64,000 nucleotides of DNA from Bacillota bacterium (GCA_023511625.1 JAIMBD010000001.1:264716-328715); one strand, 5' to 3'. Shown: positions 48,837 through 57,654, numbered from the stretch's first letter. Translations and numbers: made by a program. Notes: generated by a model not told the origin, from the letters alone.

Positions 48837-49691
48837 TTATGCGCCGGGGGCGTTGGCTCGGCCGAGGGCCGGGCGCGGCCGCCGCTGGCCGCGCGCCCAG
48901 CGCGTGAGGGTGACGAGGAGGAAGGTCGCCCAGGCCCCGAACTGCAAGGCCGTGGGCGCGTCGGCGTAGCCGACGAAGTTGTGCAGGAGGTCGCCGAGGA
49001 GACTGTTTTCGCTCAACACTCGCCCGGTGTGCCAGAGCACCTGGGTGCCGAACGGAATCCAGCCCAGTGCCTGGAAGTCCTCGATTCCGCCGGCCAACAG
49101 GGCCGCTGCAAAGACCAGCAGCAACAGGCCCAGCACTTGGAAAAAGAGGCCGAGCGGCAGCCGCCGACCGAGCCGATAGACGGCGTAGCAGGTGCCGAGC
49201 CCCATGGCCAGCCCGAGGGCCGCGCCGGCCAAAAGGGCGCCGAGCGACAGGGAGGAAGACAACACGATGGCCAACGTGAAGAAGACCGTCTCCAATCCTT
49301 CCCGCCCCACCGTCAAGGCCGACAGGCCCACCAGCGCCCAAAGCGACCCGCGCCCCAAGGCGTCGGCCACTTGGCTCTCCAAGGCTCGGCGCAGGTCCCG
49401 GCTTTGGCGCTGCATCCAGAAGCTCATGCCGGTCAACATGGCGGTGGCCACGAAGTAGGTGGAGCCTTCGAGGGCAGTTTGCAGGCGCGATCCGTCGTAC
49501 TGATGGATGAGGTGATAGGTGGCCAGCGCCACGCCCAAGTCCAGGGCGACGGCCAACCCCACCCCGAGCCATACCGGCCGCGCCTGATCCGGTCGTCCGA
49601 TCCGGTGTAGATATGCGACAATGATGCCAACAATGAGGGTGGCCTCCAGCGATTCGCGGAAAAAGATCACCAAGACCGGTAACACGACCAT
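48837..49691 (-). CDS. FTR1-family high-affinity iron permease
   Basis: 284 residues and seven membrane helices, with the two R-E-x-L-E iron motifs, RESLE ('VLVIFFRESLEATLIVGIIVAYL') and REGLE ('LTVGREGLETVFFTLAIVLS'). It takes up iron, usually with an oxidase or EfeO partner, which is not present here. The ATG at 49691 is only one base from GGGAGG; a GTG at 49685, two codons later, is spaced better and may be the true start. Divergent from the DtxR/MntR gene, with an operator-like palindrome between them. Confidence 0.9.
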   Translation of the reverse strand: MVVLPVLVIFFRESLEATLIVGIIVAYLHRIGRPDQARPVWLGVGLAVALDLGVALATYHLIHQYDGSRLQTALEGSTYFVATAMLTGMSFWMQRQSRDLRRALESQVADALGRGSLWALVGLSALTVGREGLETVFFTLAIVLSSSLSLGALLAGAALGLAMGLGTCYAVYRLGRRLPLGLFFQVLGLLLLVFAAALLAGGIEDFQALGWIPFGTQVLWHTGRVLSENSLLGDLLHNFVGYADAPTALQFGAWATFLLVTLTRWARGQRRPRPALGRANAPGA

Positions 49692-49727
49692 CCCTCCCGA
49701 CCGCCCTGTAGGCGCTGGTAGGCGGAT

Positions 49728-49743
49728 CTTAGCTATGGCTAAG
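49728..49743. promoter_or_regulatory. DtxR/MntR-type operator
   Basis: CTTAGC-TATG-GCTAAG, a perfect 6-4-6 inverted repeat between the iron permease and regulator genes. It has the TTAGs...sCTAA form of DtxR-family boxes. It lies 33 bp from the regulator start and 37 bp from the permease start, well placed to control both. Confidence 0.65.
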
Positions 49744-49776
49744 GGAATGATAGCTGATCGAAAGGCGGGGTACAAG

Positions 49777-50514
49777 ATGGTAAGTCCACGGGCATCGGCC
49801 CGCGGCCCCAAGCGCTCGGGCCACGGTGGGGAACTCGGAGCGGAGGCTTATCTGGAGGCCATCTACGTGCTCTCCCAGGAGGAGCCGCCCGAGCGGGTGG
49901 TGGCGGCCCGGGTGGCGGAGTACCTCGGGGTCTCTCCGGTCAGCGTCTCCCGGGCCTTGACCCGGCTGGAAAAACAGGGCGACGTGGCCGCCCGCACCCC
50001 CACCATCCAGTTGACCGAGCAGGGCTGGCGGCGGGCCGCCAGCGTACTGCGCCGCCACCATTTGGCGGAGCGCTGGCTCGAGGACCGGCTGGGCCTGTCC
50101 TTGGTGGAGGCGCACCTGGAGGCCGAGCGCATCGCCCGCGCGCTGTCTGACCGCGTGGCCGATGCCCTGTGGGAAGAGCTCGGACGCCCCACCACCTGTC
50201 CGCACGGCAACCCCATTCCGGGCGTCGGCGTGCACGTCCCGGCCGAGCCTTTGGCCGTGGTTCCCCCTGGGGTCTACGTGGTCGACCGCATTTACGAGCA
50301 GCTGGAGAACGTGGAAGCGGTCCTGATCTGGGTCGAGGAGGCAGGCCTCTTGCCGGGTTCGCGGGTGCGGGTGCGCGGGGGACCGGCAGGGGGCACCCGG
50401 GAGATCGCGACCTTGGGGCCAGACGGGGAAGAAAAGGCGGTCTACCAGGTGGAACCTCAGATCGGCCGGCGCATCTTGGTGCGCCTGCCCGACCCCCCCG
50501 ACCGCTCGGAGTAA
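49777..50514 (+). CDS. DtxR/MntR-family metal-dependent transcriptional repressor
   Basis: 245 residues in three parts. Residues about 15-75 form the winged helix ('AEAYLEAIYVLSQEEPPERVVAARVAEYLGVSPVSVSRALTRLEKQGDV'). Residues about 80-150 form the dimerisation and metal domain, with 'LRRHHLAERWLEDRLGLSLVEAHLEAERIARALSDRVADALWEELGRPTTCPHGNPIPG', the His/Glu ligands and the C-P-H-G-x-P-I-P signature. Residues about 165-240 form an SH3-like/FeoA domain. It should repress the divergent iron permease in the presence of Fe2+ or Mn2+ through the palindrome at 49728. ATG 49777 behind AAAGGCGGGG. Confidence 0.92.
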   Translation: MVSPRASARGPKRSGHGGELGAEAYLEAIYVLSQEEPPERVVAARVAEYLGVSPVSVSRALTRLEKQGDVAARTPTIQLTEQGWRRAASVLRRHHLAERWLEDRLGLSLVEAHLEAERIARALSDRVADALWEELGRPTTCPHGNPIPGVGVHVPAEPLAVVPPGVYVVDRIYEQLENVEAVLIWVEEAGLLPGSRVRVRGGPAGGTREIATLGPDGEEKAVYQVEPQIGRRILVRLPDPPDRSE

Positions 50515-50699
50515 CTGCTGCCGCCTGCGGCCGCCATCGCGAGCGGGGCACGAGACTCGGCTTGCGACGGGATCCAGGACTGACGGCCTCGGCCCCTGCC
50601 GGTAGAGTGATAAAGACAGGAAAGGCGCTCGTCGGCCTAAAGGCGCGGCCGGAAATGTAGGGCGTGCCTTGGGGCGGGCGGCAGAGGGAGCGATGGGCC

Positions 50700-51356
50700 A
50701 TGGGGGCTCAAGTCCGGACGGCAGCGATGTGGGCCTTGATCGGGCGGCGGGCGGCTATCGCCGAGGTGGCCGCAGTGCTCGGCGTTTCGCCCCCGGAGGC
50801 GGAGCGGGCCGTGCGCCGCGCGCTTAAGGCGGCCCTCTGGCATTACCTCGCCCAGTCGGAAGACGCCTTCGCTCTGCACTACCGGGTGCCGAAGGCGACC
50901 GACGGCTTGACGGCATTGGGCACCCGCGCGGCCGCCGAGCGATGCCTGCGCGACTGCCTGCGGCGCGCCAGGCGGACCGGTGCGGCCTTGGCGGTGGTCT
51001 TCGTCGACGTGGATGGATTGAAGGCCATTAACGACCGCTTCGGCCACGGGGCCGGGGACCGGAAACTGCGGGCCGTGGCCCAAGCCCTGCGGCAGGCGGT
51101 GCGCCGGACTGACCAGGTGTTTCGCTGGGGCGGCGACGAGTTTGTGGTGGTCTGCCCCGGTACCGACGCCGCCACGGCGGCCGCCCTCGAAGTGCGGCTT
51201 CGCCGAGATCTCAAGGCGCTTGGGGTCTCCATCGGCGTCGGGGTGTGGTCATCTGCCGACGACGGCTGGGAGATGGCCGTTCAACGCGCCGACCACGCCA
51301 TGTACCAGGAAAAACGGCGCCGCCAGCGTCGGCGGCGTTGGACGGCGGCCCGCTAA
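50700..51356 (+). CDS. Diguanylate cyclase (GGDEF domain)
   Basis: 218 residues. A short N-terminal helical segment resembling a winged helix (MWALIGRRAAIAEVAAVLGVSPPEAERAVRRALK) is followed by a GGDEF domain with 'AVVFVDVDGLKAINDRFGHGAGDRKLRAVAQALRQAVRRTDQVFRWGGDEFVVVCPG'. The active-site GGDEF is intact and the inhibitory I-site R-R-T-D lies five residues before it, so it should make cyclic di-GMP under product control. No membrane helices; cytoplasmic. ATG 50700 behind GAGGGAG. Confidence 0.9.
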   Translation: MGAQVRTAAMWALIGRRAAIAEVAAVLGVSPPEAERAVRRALKAALWHYLAQSEDAFALHYRVPKATDGLTALGTRAAAERCLRDCLRRARRTGAALAVVFVDVDGLKAINDRFGHGAGDRKLRAVAQALRQAVRRTDQVFRWGGDEFVVVCPGTDAATAAALEVRLRRDLKALGVSIGVGVWSSADDGWEMAVQRADHAMYQEKRRRQRRRRWTAAR

Positions 51357-51361
51357 AGGCG

Positions 51362-51403
51362 CCCGGGGCGCGGGAAGGTCGGAAGGACCCCCCGCGCCCC
51401 GGG
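51362..51403. terminator. Bidirectional terminator
   Basis: CCCGGGGCGCGGG (51362-51374) pairs with CCCGCGCCCCGGG (51391-51403), a 13-bp perfect stem enclosing GGTC/GACC, between two convergent genes. Confidence 0.75.
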
Positions 51404-51440
51404 TCGGGATGCGAGAACGCCCGACACGCCTGGCATGGGA

Positions 51441-52736
51441 TCAGGTGGCCAGTTCCTCCAACTCCCGTCGGGGCGGGATGACGCGGCCGGCGAGGAGGAT
51501 GAGGGAGCCTACCACCACGAACGCGGCCGAGACCAAGGGGGCCCGGATGAGGTGGCCCGAGTTCAAGATCTCGCCGTACATGGTGGGGGCGAAGATGAAC
51601 CCGAAGAAGTACACGGCCGTCACGAAGGCGCTGCCGGTGCCGCGGGCGCGGGTGGGGAAGGAGTCGTTGAGGTAGCGCCACCACGTGCCCTGGTAGCCCT
51701 GGCCGAAGAAGCCGAAGGCGGCCATGAGGACGTAGATCCAGACGGCGCTGCCGCGCACGGCGAAGAGCGCCACGATGACGGCCCCGATGAGGTTCCAGAC
51801 GATGAGGAGGTTGCGCGAGGGCCAGCGGTCGGCGAGCCAGCCGGCGACGATCTCCCCCACCAGGGTGAAGACGCCCTCCACCGTCAACGCCAAGGAGGCC
51901 GCGGCGATGCCGAGGTGGTCGTAGAGCACGAAGTACTCCACGCCGATCACCAGCACGAACCCGACCGCGAAGTTTACCAACACCCCGAACAACGAGGTGA
52001 CGATGGTCTGCTTGCGCAGGTCCGGCGCGAAGATCTGCGACCACTCCATGCGCACGGCCTTGTCCTCGTCAATGCCGAAGGTGGTGGCGATGTGCTCGCC
52101 GCGCTGGATGCGGGCGCGCTCGTGCTTGATGCGCAAGGCCTCCGCCGAGCGCGGCGGCTCGCGCAGCGCGAACTGGGCGATGATGGCGAGCAGGATGGAG
52201 CTGAAGGAGAGCAGGAACAACAGCCGCCAGTTGCCCGAGGGCAGGACCACGGCCCCGACGAGCCCGATGACGATGGTGCCCATGGGAAAGCCGGCCGTAA
52301 CGATGCCGGACAACAGCCCCCGGGTTTGCTTGGGCGCCTCTTCGGCCACCAACACGTTCCCGATCTCGATGACGGTCAGGACCACGCCAGAGAAGAAGCC
52401 GACCAGCACGTACTCGATGACGTTTTGGATGAAGGCGGTAAACCCGCTGGTGATGGCAATGGCGATGAGGGAGAAGACGAAGACGCGCTTGCGGCCCAGC
52501 CGATCCATGATGGGGCCGACGAAGAGGTTGCCGAGGGTGGTGGCGATGAACCCGGCCGACAGCACCATGCCGCCGGCGGCGATGTTCATGTGCAGGTATT
52601 TGAGGATCAGGGGCAGGGCGTCGTTGCGGGCCACTGAGTCGAAGGCGGAGATGAGGACGCCCAAGGTGACGATGACCATGAGCGTGGTCAGATACCGCCG
52701 AGAGACGGTGGCACTCGGGGTCTCGGGGAGTTGCAT
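51441..52736 (-). CDS. MFS transporter (sugar/acid-type)
   Basis: 431 residues with twelve helices. 'MVIVTLGVLISAFDSVARNDALPLILKYLHM' begins it, and 'GNLFVGPIMDRLGRKRVFVFSLIAIAITSGFTAF' gives motif A (G-P-I-M-D-R-L-G-R-K-R). A long loop with 'IKHERARIQRGEHIATTFGIDEDKAVRMEWSQIFAPDLRKQTIV' separates the halves, as in the metabolite:H+ symporter and AAHS subfamilies. Its neighbours (cupin dioxygenase, nitrilase, amidase remnant) suggest uptake of an aromatic or nitrile-derived acid. ATG 52736 behind GGAGG. A terminator separates it from the cupin gene upstream. Confidence 0.88.
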   Translation of the reverse strand: MQLPETPSATVSRRYLTTLMVIVTLGVLISAFDSVARNDALPLILKYLHMNIAAGGMVLSAGFIATTLGNLFVGPIMDRLGRKRVFVFSLIAIAITSGFTAFIQNVIEYVLVGFFSGVVLTVIEIGNVLVAEEAPKQTRGLLSGIVTAGFPMGTIVIGLVGAVVLPSGNWRLLFLLSFSSILLAIIAQFALREPPRSAEALRIKHERARIQRGEHIATTFGIDEDKAVRMEWSQIFAPDLRKQTIVTSLFGVLVNFAVGFVLVIGVEYFVLYDHLGIAAASLALTVEGVFTLVGEIVAGWLADRWPSRNLLIVWNLIGAVIVALFAVRGSAVWIYVLMAAFGFFGQGYQGTWWRYLNDSFPTRARGTGSAFVTAVYFFGFIFAPTMYGEILNSGHLIRAPLVSAAFVVVGSLILLAGRVIPPRRELEELAT

Positions 52737-52771
52737 GCGAACCTCCTTTTCCAGGGTTACCCAGCATGGAC

Positions 52772-52793
52772 GGGCCGGGGCCGACCCCGGCCC
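52772..52793 (-). terminator. Terminator hairpin after the cupin gene
   Basis: GGGCCGGGG-CCGA-CCCCGGCCC, 9-bp stem with a 4-base loop, 29 bp downstream of the cupin gene stop. Confidence 0.6.
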
Positions 52794-52822
52794 GAGGCCG
52801 AGCGGGATGCGGGGGCCGCGCC

Positions 52823-53365
52823 CTAGATGAACATCTCCTCGTTGATGGGGATGCCGTGGGCGCGGCAGTAGCTTTCGTAGTGGTGGATGTACCACCAGAC
52901 GTCGACGGTTTCGATCAAGTTGGCGTGCTCGTCGTAGAACTCGATCGGCCCTTGCAGCCAACCGAAGAGCTTGACCCCCTGGGGATGGTCGCTGACCAGG
53001 GTGTGGGTGATGCCGGGCGGCTCGTAGATGAAGTCGCCGGGTCCGGCCACCCAGTCGTATTCCAGATAGCGCACGCTGCCCTCGAGGCAGACCATGACCA
53101 CCGTGCCGCGGTGGCGATGGGTGCCGATGACGCCGCCGGACTTGACCCACAGGATGTTGCTGGCGATGTTGTTGCGCACGTCAAAGGCGAGGTGCCGGAT
53201 GGCGGCGTTGTCGCCGAAGGGCACCCAGGGGCTGTCTTCGGCCTTGACGTATTTGCCGCCGGGCAACCCCCGGCGCTGGATGACGTCGGCGTAGGGCTCC
53301 GGAATCTGGATGATCTGGTACGCCGACGGCGGGGCCTTCATCGTGGTCGGAGATGAGTCGGACAC
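52823..53365 (-). CDS. Cupin protein of the 2,4'-dihydroxyacetophenone dioxygenase family
   Basis: 180 residues, a single cupin barrel. 'SGGVIGTHRHRGTVVMVCLEGSVRYLEYDWVAGPGDFIYEPPGITHTLV' carries the metal ligands of cupin motif 1 (H-x-H-x(n)-E) and motif 2 (final His). Overall length, the N-terminal 'WVPFGDNAAIRHLAFDVRNN' and the C-terminal 'VDVWWYIHHYESYCRAHGIP' suit the DAD family, which cleaves C-C bonds in aryl ketones with O2 using iron. The actual substrate is unknown. GTG 53365 behind AAAAGGAGG. A clear promoter (53463-53491) with direct repeats lies upstream. Confidence 0.78.
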   Translation of the reverse strand: MSDSSPTTMKAPPSAYQIIQIPEPYADVIQRRGLPGGKYVKAEDSPWVPFGDNAAIRHLAFDVRNNIASNILWVKSGGVIGTHRHRGTVVMVCLEGSVRYLEYDWVAGPGDFIYEPPGITHTLVSDHPQGVKLFGWLQGPIEFYDEHANLIETVDVWWYIHHYESYCRAHGIPINEEMFI

Positions 53366-53462
53366 AAAGCCGCCTCCTTTTTAGAGGGAAGATTGCCAAA
53401 AGTCTTCATCTCCCAGCGGCGCGAGCGCCGAAGCGGTATCCGCCGTGCTCATGCCGGCGTCT

Positions 53463-53491
53463 ATGGTAGACTCAAAATGTCGTGGTGTCAA
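53463..53491 (-). promoter_or_regulatory. Promoter of the cupin gene
   Basis: Minus strand: perfect TTGACA (53491-53486), 17-bp spacer, TACCAT (53468-53463). The -35 is part of a direct repeat GTCAATCGAT (53487-53496 and 53500-53509, plus strand) with 13-bp period. Confidence 0.65.
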
Positions 53492-53509
53492 TCGATTCCG
53501 TCAATCGAT
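53487..53509. repeat. Tandem direct repeat, likely operator, between cupin and nitrilase genes
   Basis: Two exact copies of GTCAATCGAT separated by TCC, each containing the palindrome ATCGAT. They cover the cupin -35 region and lie 74 bp upstream of the nitrilase start, so one regulator could control both genes. Confidence 0.55.
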
Positions 53510-53582
53510 CTTATTCCGAGTAAACCTATCGGGACTAAGACAAAGCAGAGACGATTCAGGATTCTTGGGAGGAGGACCCAAA

Positions 53583-54680
53583 TTGGGGTATGACCTTTAT
53601 ACGGCGGTCGCCATCCAGCCGGAGATTCGGGTGGCCGAAACCCGGGCCGACATCGCCCAAAACCTTCAGCGTTGCCTTGAGCTCATCGACGCCGCCCCCC
53701 AGGTGCAGGCCACGGCCAAGGAGGGGTTTGACCAAGGCTTTGCGCCCATCAAGCTCATCAGCTTTCCGGAATTCTTCATCCAAGGGCATGAGGGACACTG
53801 GCCGCTGGAACATTACCTCGAGCACGTCCTCATCGAGATCCCCGGCGAGGAGACCTTCCGCCTGAGCCAAAAGGCCCGCGAACACCAGATCTTCATCGCC
53901 GGTTGCGCCCTCGAGCGCGACCCCGAGTGGATCGCCGAGGGTTATTTCTTCAACACCCACTTCATCATCGACCCGCGCGGAGAGGTCATCCACAAATACC
54001 GCAAGGTCACCGAGGCCATCCACTACGGGCTTTCCATCAGCCCCCACGACGTCTACGACCGCTTCGTGGCGCGCTACGGCGACGCCTTGTCGAGCTTTCT
54101 TCCCGTCACCGAGACCGAGATCGGGAAGATCGGCACCATCACCTGCATGGACGGCCATTTCCCTGAAACCGCCCGCGCGCTCGGCATCCAAGGGGCCGAG
54201 GTGATCCTGCACCCGCTCCTGGCCGATCCCCTGATGTCCCCGCCCATGGACCTCTGGCAGGCCATGAACAAGATGCGGGCCTGGGAGAACGTGGCCTACG
54301 TGGTCGGCGCGTCTTGGGGGGCGCTCTTGGGCGGCCGCCGGCCCAAGCACATCGCTCCCGGCAAGTCGATGATCGTCGACTACAACGGGGTGGTGCGGGC
54401 CTATGCCGACTTTCCCGGCGAGGCCATTGTCAGTGCGGTGATCAACCTCGAGGAGCTCCGCCGGCGCCGCATGGACCCAAGCCGCAACTTCCCCACCCTG
54501 CTTCGCACCGAGATCTACCGCAAGATCTACGCGCGGTCCATCTACCCGCCCAACCAGTTTGCCCAAGCGCCGCCGCGCACCCGGGCCGTGCGCGACCCGC
54601 TGGCGGTCATCGAGCGCTTTGTCGCCGAGGGCATCTACACGCCGCCGACCGGTTACCGCAAGCGCGGGGAGGAGGCGTGA
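53583..54680 (+). CDS. Nitrilase / carbon-nitrogen hydrolase
   Basis: 365 residues. The catalytic triad is visible: Glu63 ('ISFPEFFIQ'), Lys141 ('HKYRKVTEA') and Cys188 ('GTITCMDGHFPE'). The family hydrolyses nitriles to acids or amides to acids; the about 350-residue length and 'WQAMNKMRAWENVAYVVGASWG' favour a nitrilase/aliphatic amidase-like branch rather than the short omega-amidases. TTG 53583 follows GGGAGGAGG by 8 nt, and I prefer it to an in-frame GTG or ATG 138 bp upstream, which lies in the promoter region. It ends 3 bp before the decayed amidase gene, so the two were once an operon. Confidence 0.87.
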   Translation: MGYDLYTAVAIQPEIRVAETRADIAQNLQRCLELIDAAPQVQATAKEGFDQGFAPIKLISFPEFFIQGHEGHWPLEHYLEHVLIEIPGEETFRLSQKAREHQIFIAGCALERDPEWIAEGYFFNTHFIIDPRGEVIHKYRKVTEAIHYGLSISPHDVYDRFVARYGDALSSFLPVTETEIGKIGTITCMDGHFPETARALGIQGAEVILHPLLADPLMSPPMDLWQAMNKMRAWENVAYVVGASWGALLGGRRPKHIAPGKSMIVDYNGVVRAYADFPGEAIVSAVINLEELRRRRMDPSRNFPTLLRTEIYRKIYARSIYPPNQFAQAPPRTRAVRDPLAVIERFVAEGIYTPPTGYRKRGEEA

Positions 54681-54683
54681 AGG

Positions 54684-56213
54684 ATGCCCCTCCGCATCCC
54701 GGTAGCAGGCGAGCTTCGGCGCTTGGCCGAGTTGTGGAATTTGGACCTGTCGACGAGGAACTGGTTGCCGTCGCAGGGTCCGTCCAAGCCATCGCCCATG
54801 CCTACCGCCGCCTCGACCCGTTACCGGAGCCGAAACCGGTGGTGAAGTCCCCGCGGGCGCCGGGCAGTCGGCCCAAGCCGGAGGAGAACCTCTATGGCGC
54901 CTAGGCTTGGAAAGCCATCGTGCGCGGTGCCGACAGCGGGCCCCTGGGCAGGTAAAACGGTGGCCATCAAGGACAGCATCGCCGTGGGGGGAGTGCCGAT
55001 GACCAACGGCAGCCGGGTCTCTGGAAGGCTACGTGCCCGCGGTGGTTGCCACGGTGGTGACCGGCATCTTGGAGGCAGGCGGGATCCTGGGAAAATCCAC
55101 CAGCGAGGCGCTCTGTTATTCCGGCGGCAGTCACACCGGCGACAGCGGCCCGGTGCAAAACCCCACCACCCCACTCGCTCATCGGGGGGTCCTCCAGCGG
55201 CAGCGCGGTACTGGTGGTGGTGGAAGCGGTGGACTTGGCGCTCGGCGGTGATCAAGGCGGATCGGTGCGGGCGCCAGCGGGCTTTGTGCGGCGTGTATGG
55301 ATTGAAACCGACTTATGGCCTCGTGCCGTACACCGGCGCCTTTCCGTTGGAGATGACGCTCGACCACCTCGGGCCACTCGCGGCTTCGGTGCGCGATGTC
55401 GCGGCTCTGTTGGAGGGAACCGCCGGACCCGACGGCCTGGATCCCCGGCAGGGAGGAGTGGAACCGGCACCGTATCTTCCCGCCTTGACCGGTTCGGTGC
55501 GGGGAATGCCGATTGGCCGGCTTGTCGAGGGATTTAGGTGGCCGGGCGTGTCCGAACCCGACGTCGACGCGGCCGTAGAGGAGGCGTGTCGCGCCTTTTC
55601 GCGGCGTGGCGCGAAAGTCGTGGAGGTTTCGGCGCCATGGCACCGCGATGGACCAGACATCTGGGCCGCCATCGCCACCGAGGGTGCTGTGCCGTGTATG
55701 CCGTGGGGCAACGGCCTCGGCAGCCACTGGAACGGGTATTACCCGCGAAGCCTAGAAGCGTTTTTCGCCCGGGCGTGGCGCCACGGCACCAACCAGTTGC
55801 CGCCAACCGTCAAGCGACTTTTGGTGGTGGGGGGCTACTTGTGGCGCGAGGCCCATGGCCAGTACTGCGCTCGGGCCCAGAATCTGGCCCGGGTCCTGCG
55901 GCAGGCCTACGACGGGGCTCTGGCCCAGTGCGACCTTCTGGTTCTGCCCACGCTCTCCATGAAGGCCACCCTGCTTTCCTCCCCCGAGGCTTCCGTGCTC
56001 GAATATCTGGCGCGAGCCTCCGGAACCAACCAAAACCTGAGCCCCTTCACCGTTACCGGCCGTCCGGCCATGAACGTGCCCTGCGCCATCTCGAGCGGGT
56101 TGCCGGTGGGCATGATGTTGGTCGGGCGCTGGGGAGACGAGGCCACGGTTCTGCGCGCGGCAGACGCCTTCGAACGACAGGTGTTCAAACCGCCGGCGCC
56201 GCCTCGCCGATGA
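54684..56213 (+). pseudogene. Amidase-signature family gene, broken by several frameshifts and a stop
   Basis: Pieces of one amidase are spread over three frames. Starting at ATG 54684, the frame shifts near 54752 (before DEELVAVAGSVQ), meets TAG at 54902 where the family has Trp (YGA-stop-AWKA), and shifts again near 54950 (into [23 protein letters not shown]), near 55020 ([20 protein letters not shown]), near 55190 and near 55290. The catalytic Ser region (SSGG...SSSGSAVLV, then [14 protein letters not shown]) lies in the disrupted part. From 55290 to 56213 one frame is intact. Either the gene is decaying or this stretch holds sequencing errors. The neighbours read cleanly, which favours decay. 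Confidence 0.8.
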
Positions 56214-56673
56214 TGGAACAGGCGGAGGACAGAAGGGCGGGGCTTCGGGGCTGGGGTCGGGGTTTTGCGCGATCGCGGTACTCGGCGGGCTGGGTCCCCT
56301 CGGATCGAGGCGGTAGCGGAAGGCACGGCGTGGCAAGCTTGGGCCCCCGGGGGGATGGCGCCGTTCTACCGGGCACTGGCCGCGTTCTCGGTCCAATCCC
56401 CGTCGGCCCGCTCAGGATCGGCCGGGGGCAGGCTGGCGAGCGCGGACGGCGGTTCCAGGTCAGGGGGGGAGGGTCATGGTGCGGAGGTTCAGTGCGCATC
56501 CGGGCACCAAGGGGCCCGGATGGCGTTCCGGGATCGGGAAGGGTCCCGGTCATGCCGGGATGCCGACGGGAGGTGGCGCCGCGGCGCGGAGGATTTGCCC
56601 CTCCGTGGCGAGCAGCGCACGGCATGGGCACAAGACGCGTCTTGGGCATCGGAACCCCGTCCAGCCGGCGGCG
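56214..56673. other. 460-bp region with no gene seen
   Basis: GC-rich, Gly/Arg/Pro-rich translations on both strands and no ribosome binding site ahead of a credible protein. It begins a 2-kb zone of broken genes. Confidence 0.4.
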
Positions 56674-57345
56674 TCACGCTCTGTCCTCCCGGTTCCGCGC
56701 CTGGGCGAAAAATCCGTAGGAGGCGACCACCGTCCCAAGCCCCCACAGCAGGGGAAGGGCGACGACGCCCCCCAACCAGGCCGGGGGAAGGGCCACGCTG
56801 GCCGCCACCAGGGCCAAGCCGGCCACCACGCCGCTGTGGCCTCCCAGCCGGTGCGTGCGCCGCCACACCGTGGCGTCGCGCAAGGTCCACGGCGTGCGAA
56901 TGCCGAGCCACCCATTAGGCTGCAGCCGGGGCAACCCCTTGGCCAACAGCGCGAGGAGGAGTCCCAGCGCGACGCCGAGCACCCGCGCGGCGTTCCAGGC
57001 CACCCACCCCAGCGCGCGGGTGAGCAAGAACGCCTGCACCAGTGCCAGAAACGCAATCAGCAGGCCCCCGATCCAGCGATAGGTGGACGCCATAGCCGCA
57101 TAGTTGCGGCGCCGCGGATCGAGGCGCCAGAGCCCCTGCCACGCGAGCAAGAGGACCAGCATGATGCCCGGTTGCACCAGGGCGCCCACCCAGCGGTTGC
57201 TGTAGCCATTCGGGGCGCCGTTTCCCCCAAAATGGGTGGCGATGCGGGGCGGCAGATGGGGGGCCGCCACAAGGCTGCCCAGGGTCACGAGGCTCCAGAG
57301 CACCCAGGCCCACCGGGGGGCGCCCAAGCCTTGTGGGTCGTTCAT
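56674..57345 (-). CDS. sdpI: SdpI-family membrane protein
   Basis: 223 residues with six hydrophobic helices. 'LPPRIATHFGGNGAPNGYSNRWVGALVQPGIMLVLLL' is the DUF1648/SdpI opening (P-x-x-x-x-x-H-F-x-x-x-G-x-x-x-G-x), and 'LPRLQPNGWLGIRTPWTLRDATVWRRTHRLGGHSGVVAGL' is the C-terminal SdpI signature (N-x-x-x-G-I-R-x-P-W-T-L-x-x-x-x-V-W-x-x-T-H). SdpI of Bacillus gives immunity to the SdpC toxin and sequesters SdpR; here no sdpC is seen. ATG 57345 overlaps the end of the sdpR-like frame (ATGA). Confidence 0.85.
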   Translation of the reverse strand: MNDPQGLGAPRWAWVLWSLVTLGSLVAAPHLPPRIATHFGGNGAPNGYSNRWVGALVQPGIMLVLLLAWQGLWRLDPRRRNYAAMASTYRWIGGLLIAFLALVQAFLLTRALGWVAWNAARVLGVALGLLLALLAKGLPRLQPNGWLGIRTPWTLRDATVWRRTHRLGGHSGVVAGLALVAASVALPPAWLGGVVALPLLWGLGTVVASYGFFAQARNREDRA

Positions 57346-57623
57346 GGTCGGTCTTGCCCTCCCCAACGGTCCCAGCGCCACTCGAGCCAGCTTTGCAGGA
57401 GCGTGGTATTGAGATGGTGGCGGATGCATGGGCCTTGGCCGTTCGTCCCGCACCAGCCCGGCCGGTTTCAGCACGCTCAGGTGCCGGCTGATGGTTGGCG
57501 GCCGCGGCGGAAACTGGGCCGCGATCTCGCCGGCGGTCAGCGGGCCGGCCTGCAGCAGCTCCCAGATGCGCCGCCGGGTCGCATCGGCCACGGCGCGAAA
57601 GACGCCTTCGTGCCTAAGGGCAT
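57342..57623 (-). pseudogene. sdpR: sdpR-like ArsR-family regulator, apparently frameshifted
   Basis: A winged helix ('ATRRRIWELLQAGPLTAGEIAAQFPPRPPTISRHLSVLKPAGLVRDE', from 57591) is in one frame. The C-terminal piece 'NGQGPCIRHHLNTTLLQSWLEWRWDRW' lies in another, which ends in TGA exactly overlapping the sdpI ATG, as expected for sdpR-sdpI operons. A one-base shift near 57460 separates them. The N-terminus is also off by one: an ATG at 57623 does not read into 'EGVFRAVADATRRR'. It is either inactivated or affected by sequencing errors; if read through, it forms a fusion with SdpI. Confidence 0.7.
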
Positions 57624-57654
57624 GCTATAGCGAGTTAGCTAAAAAGGCAATCTC

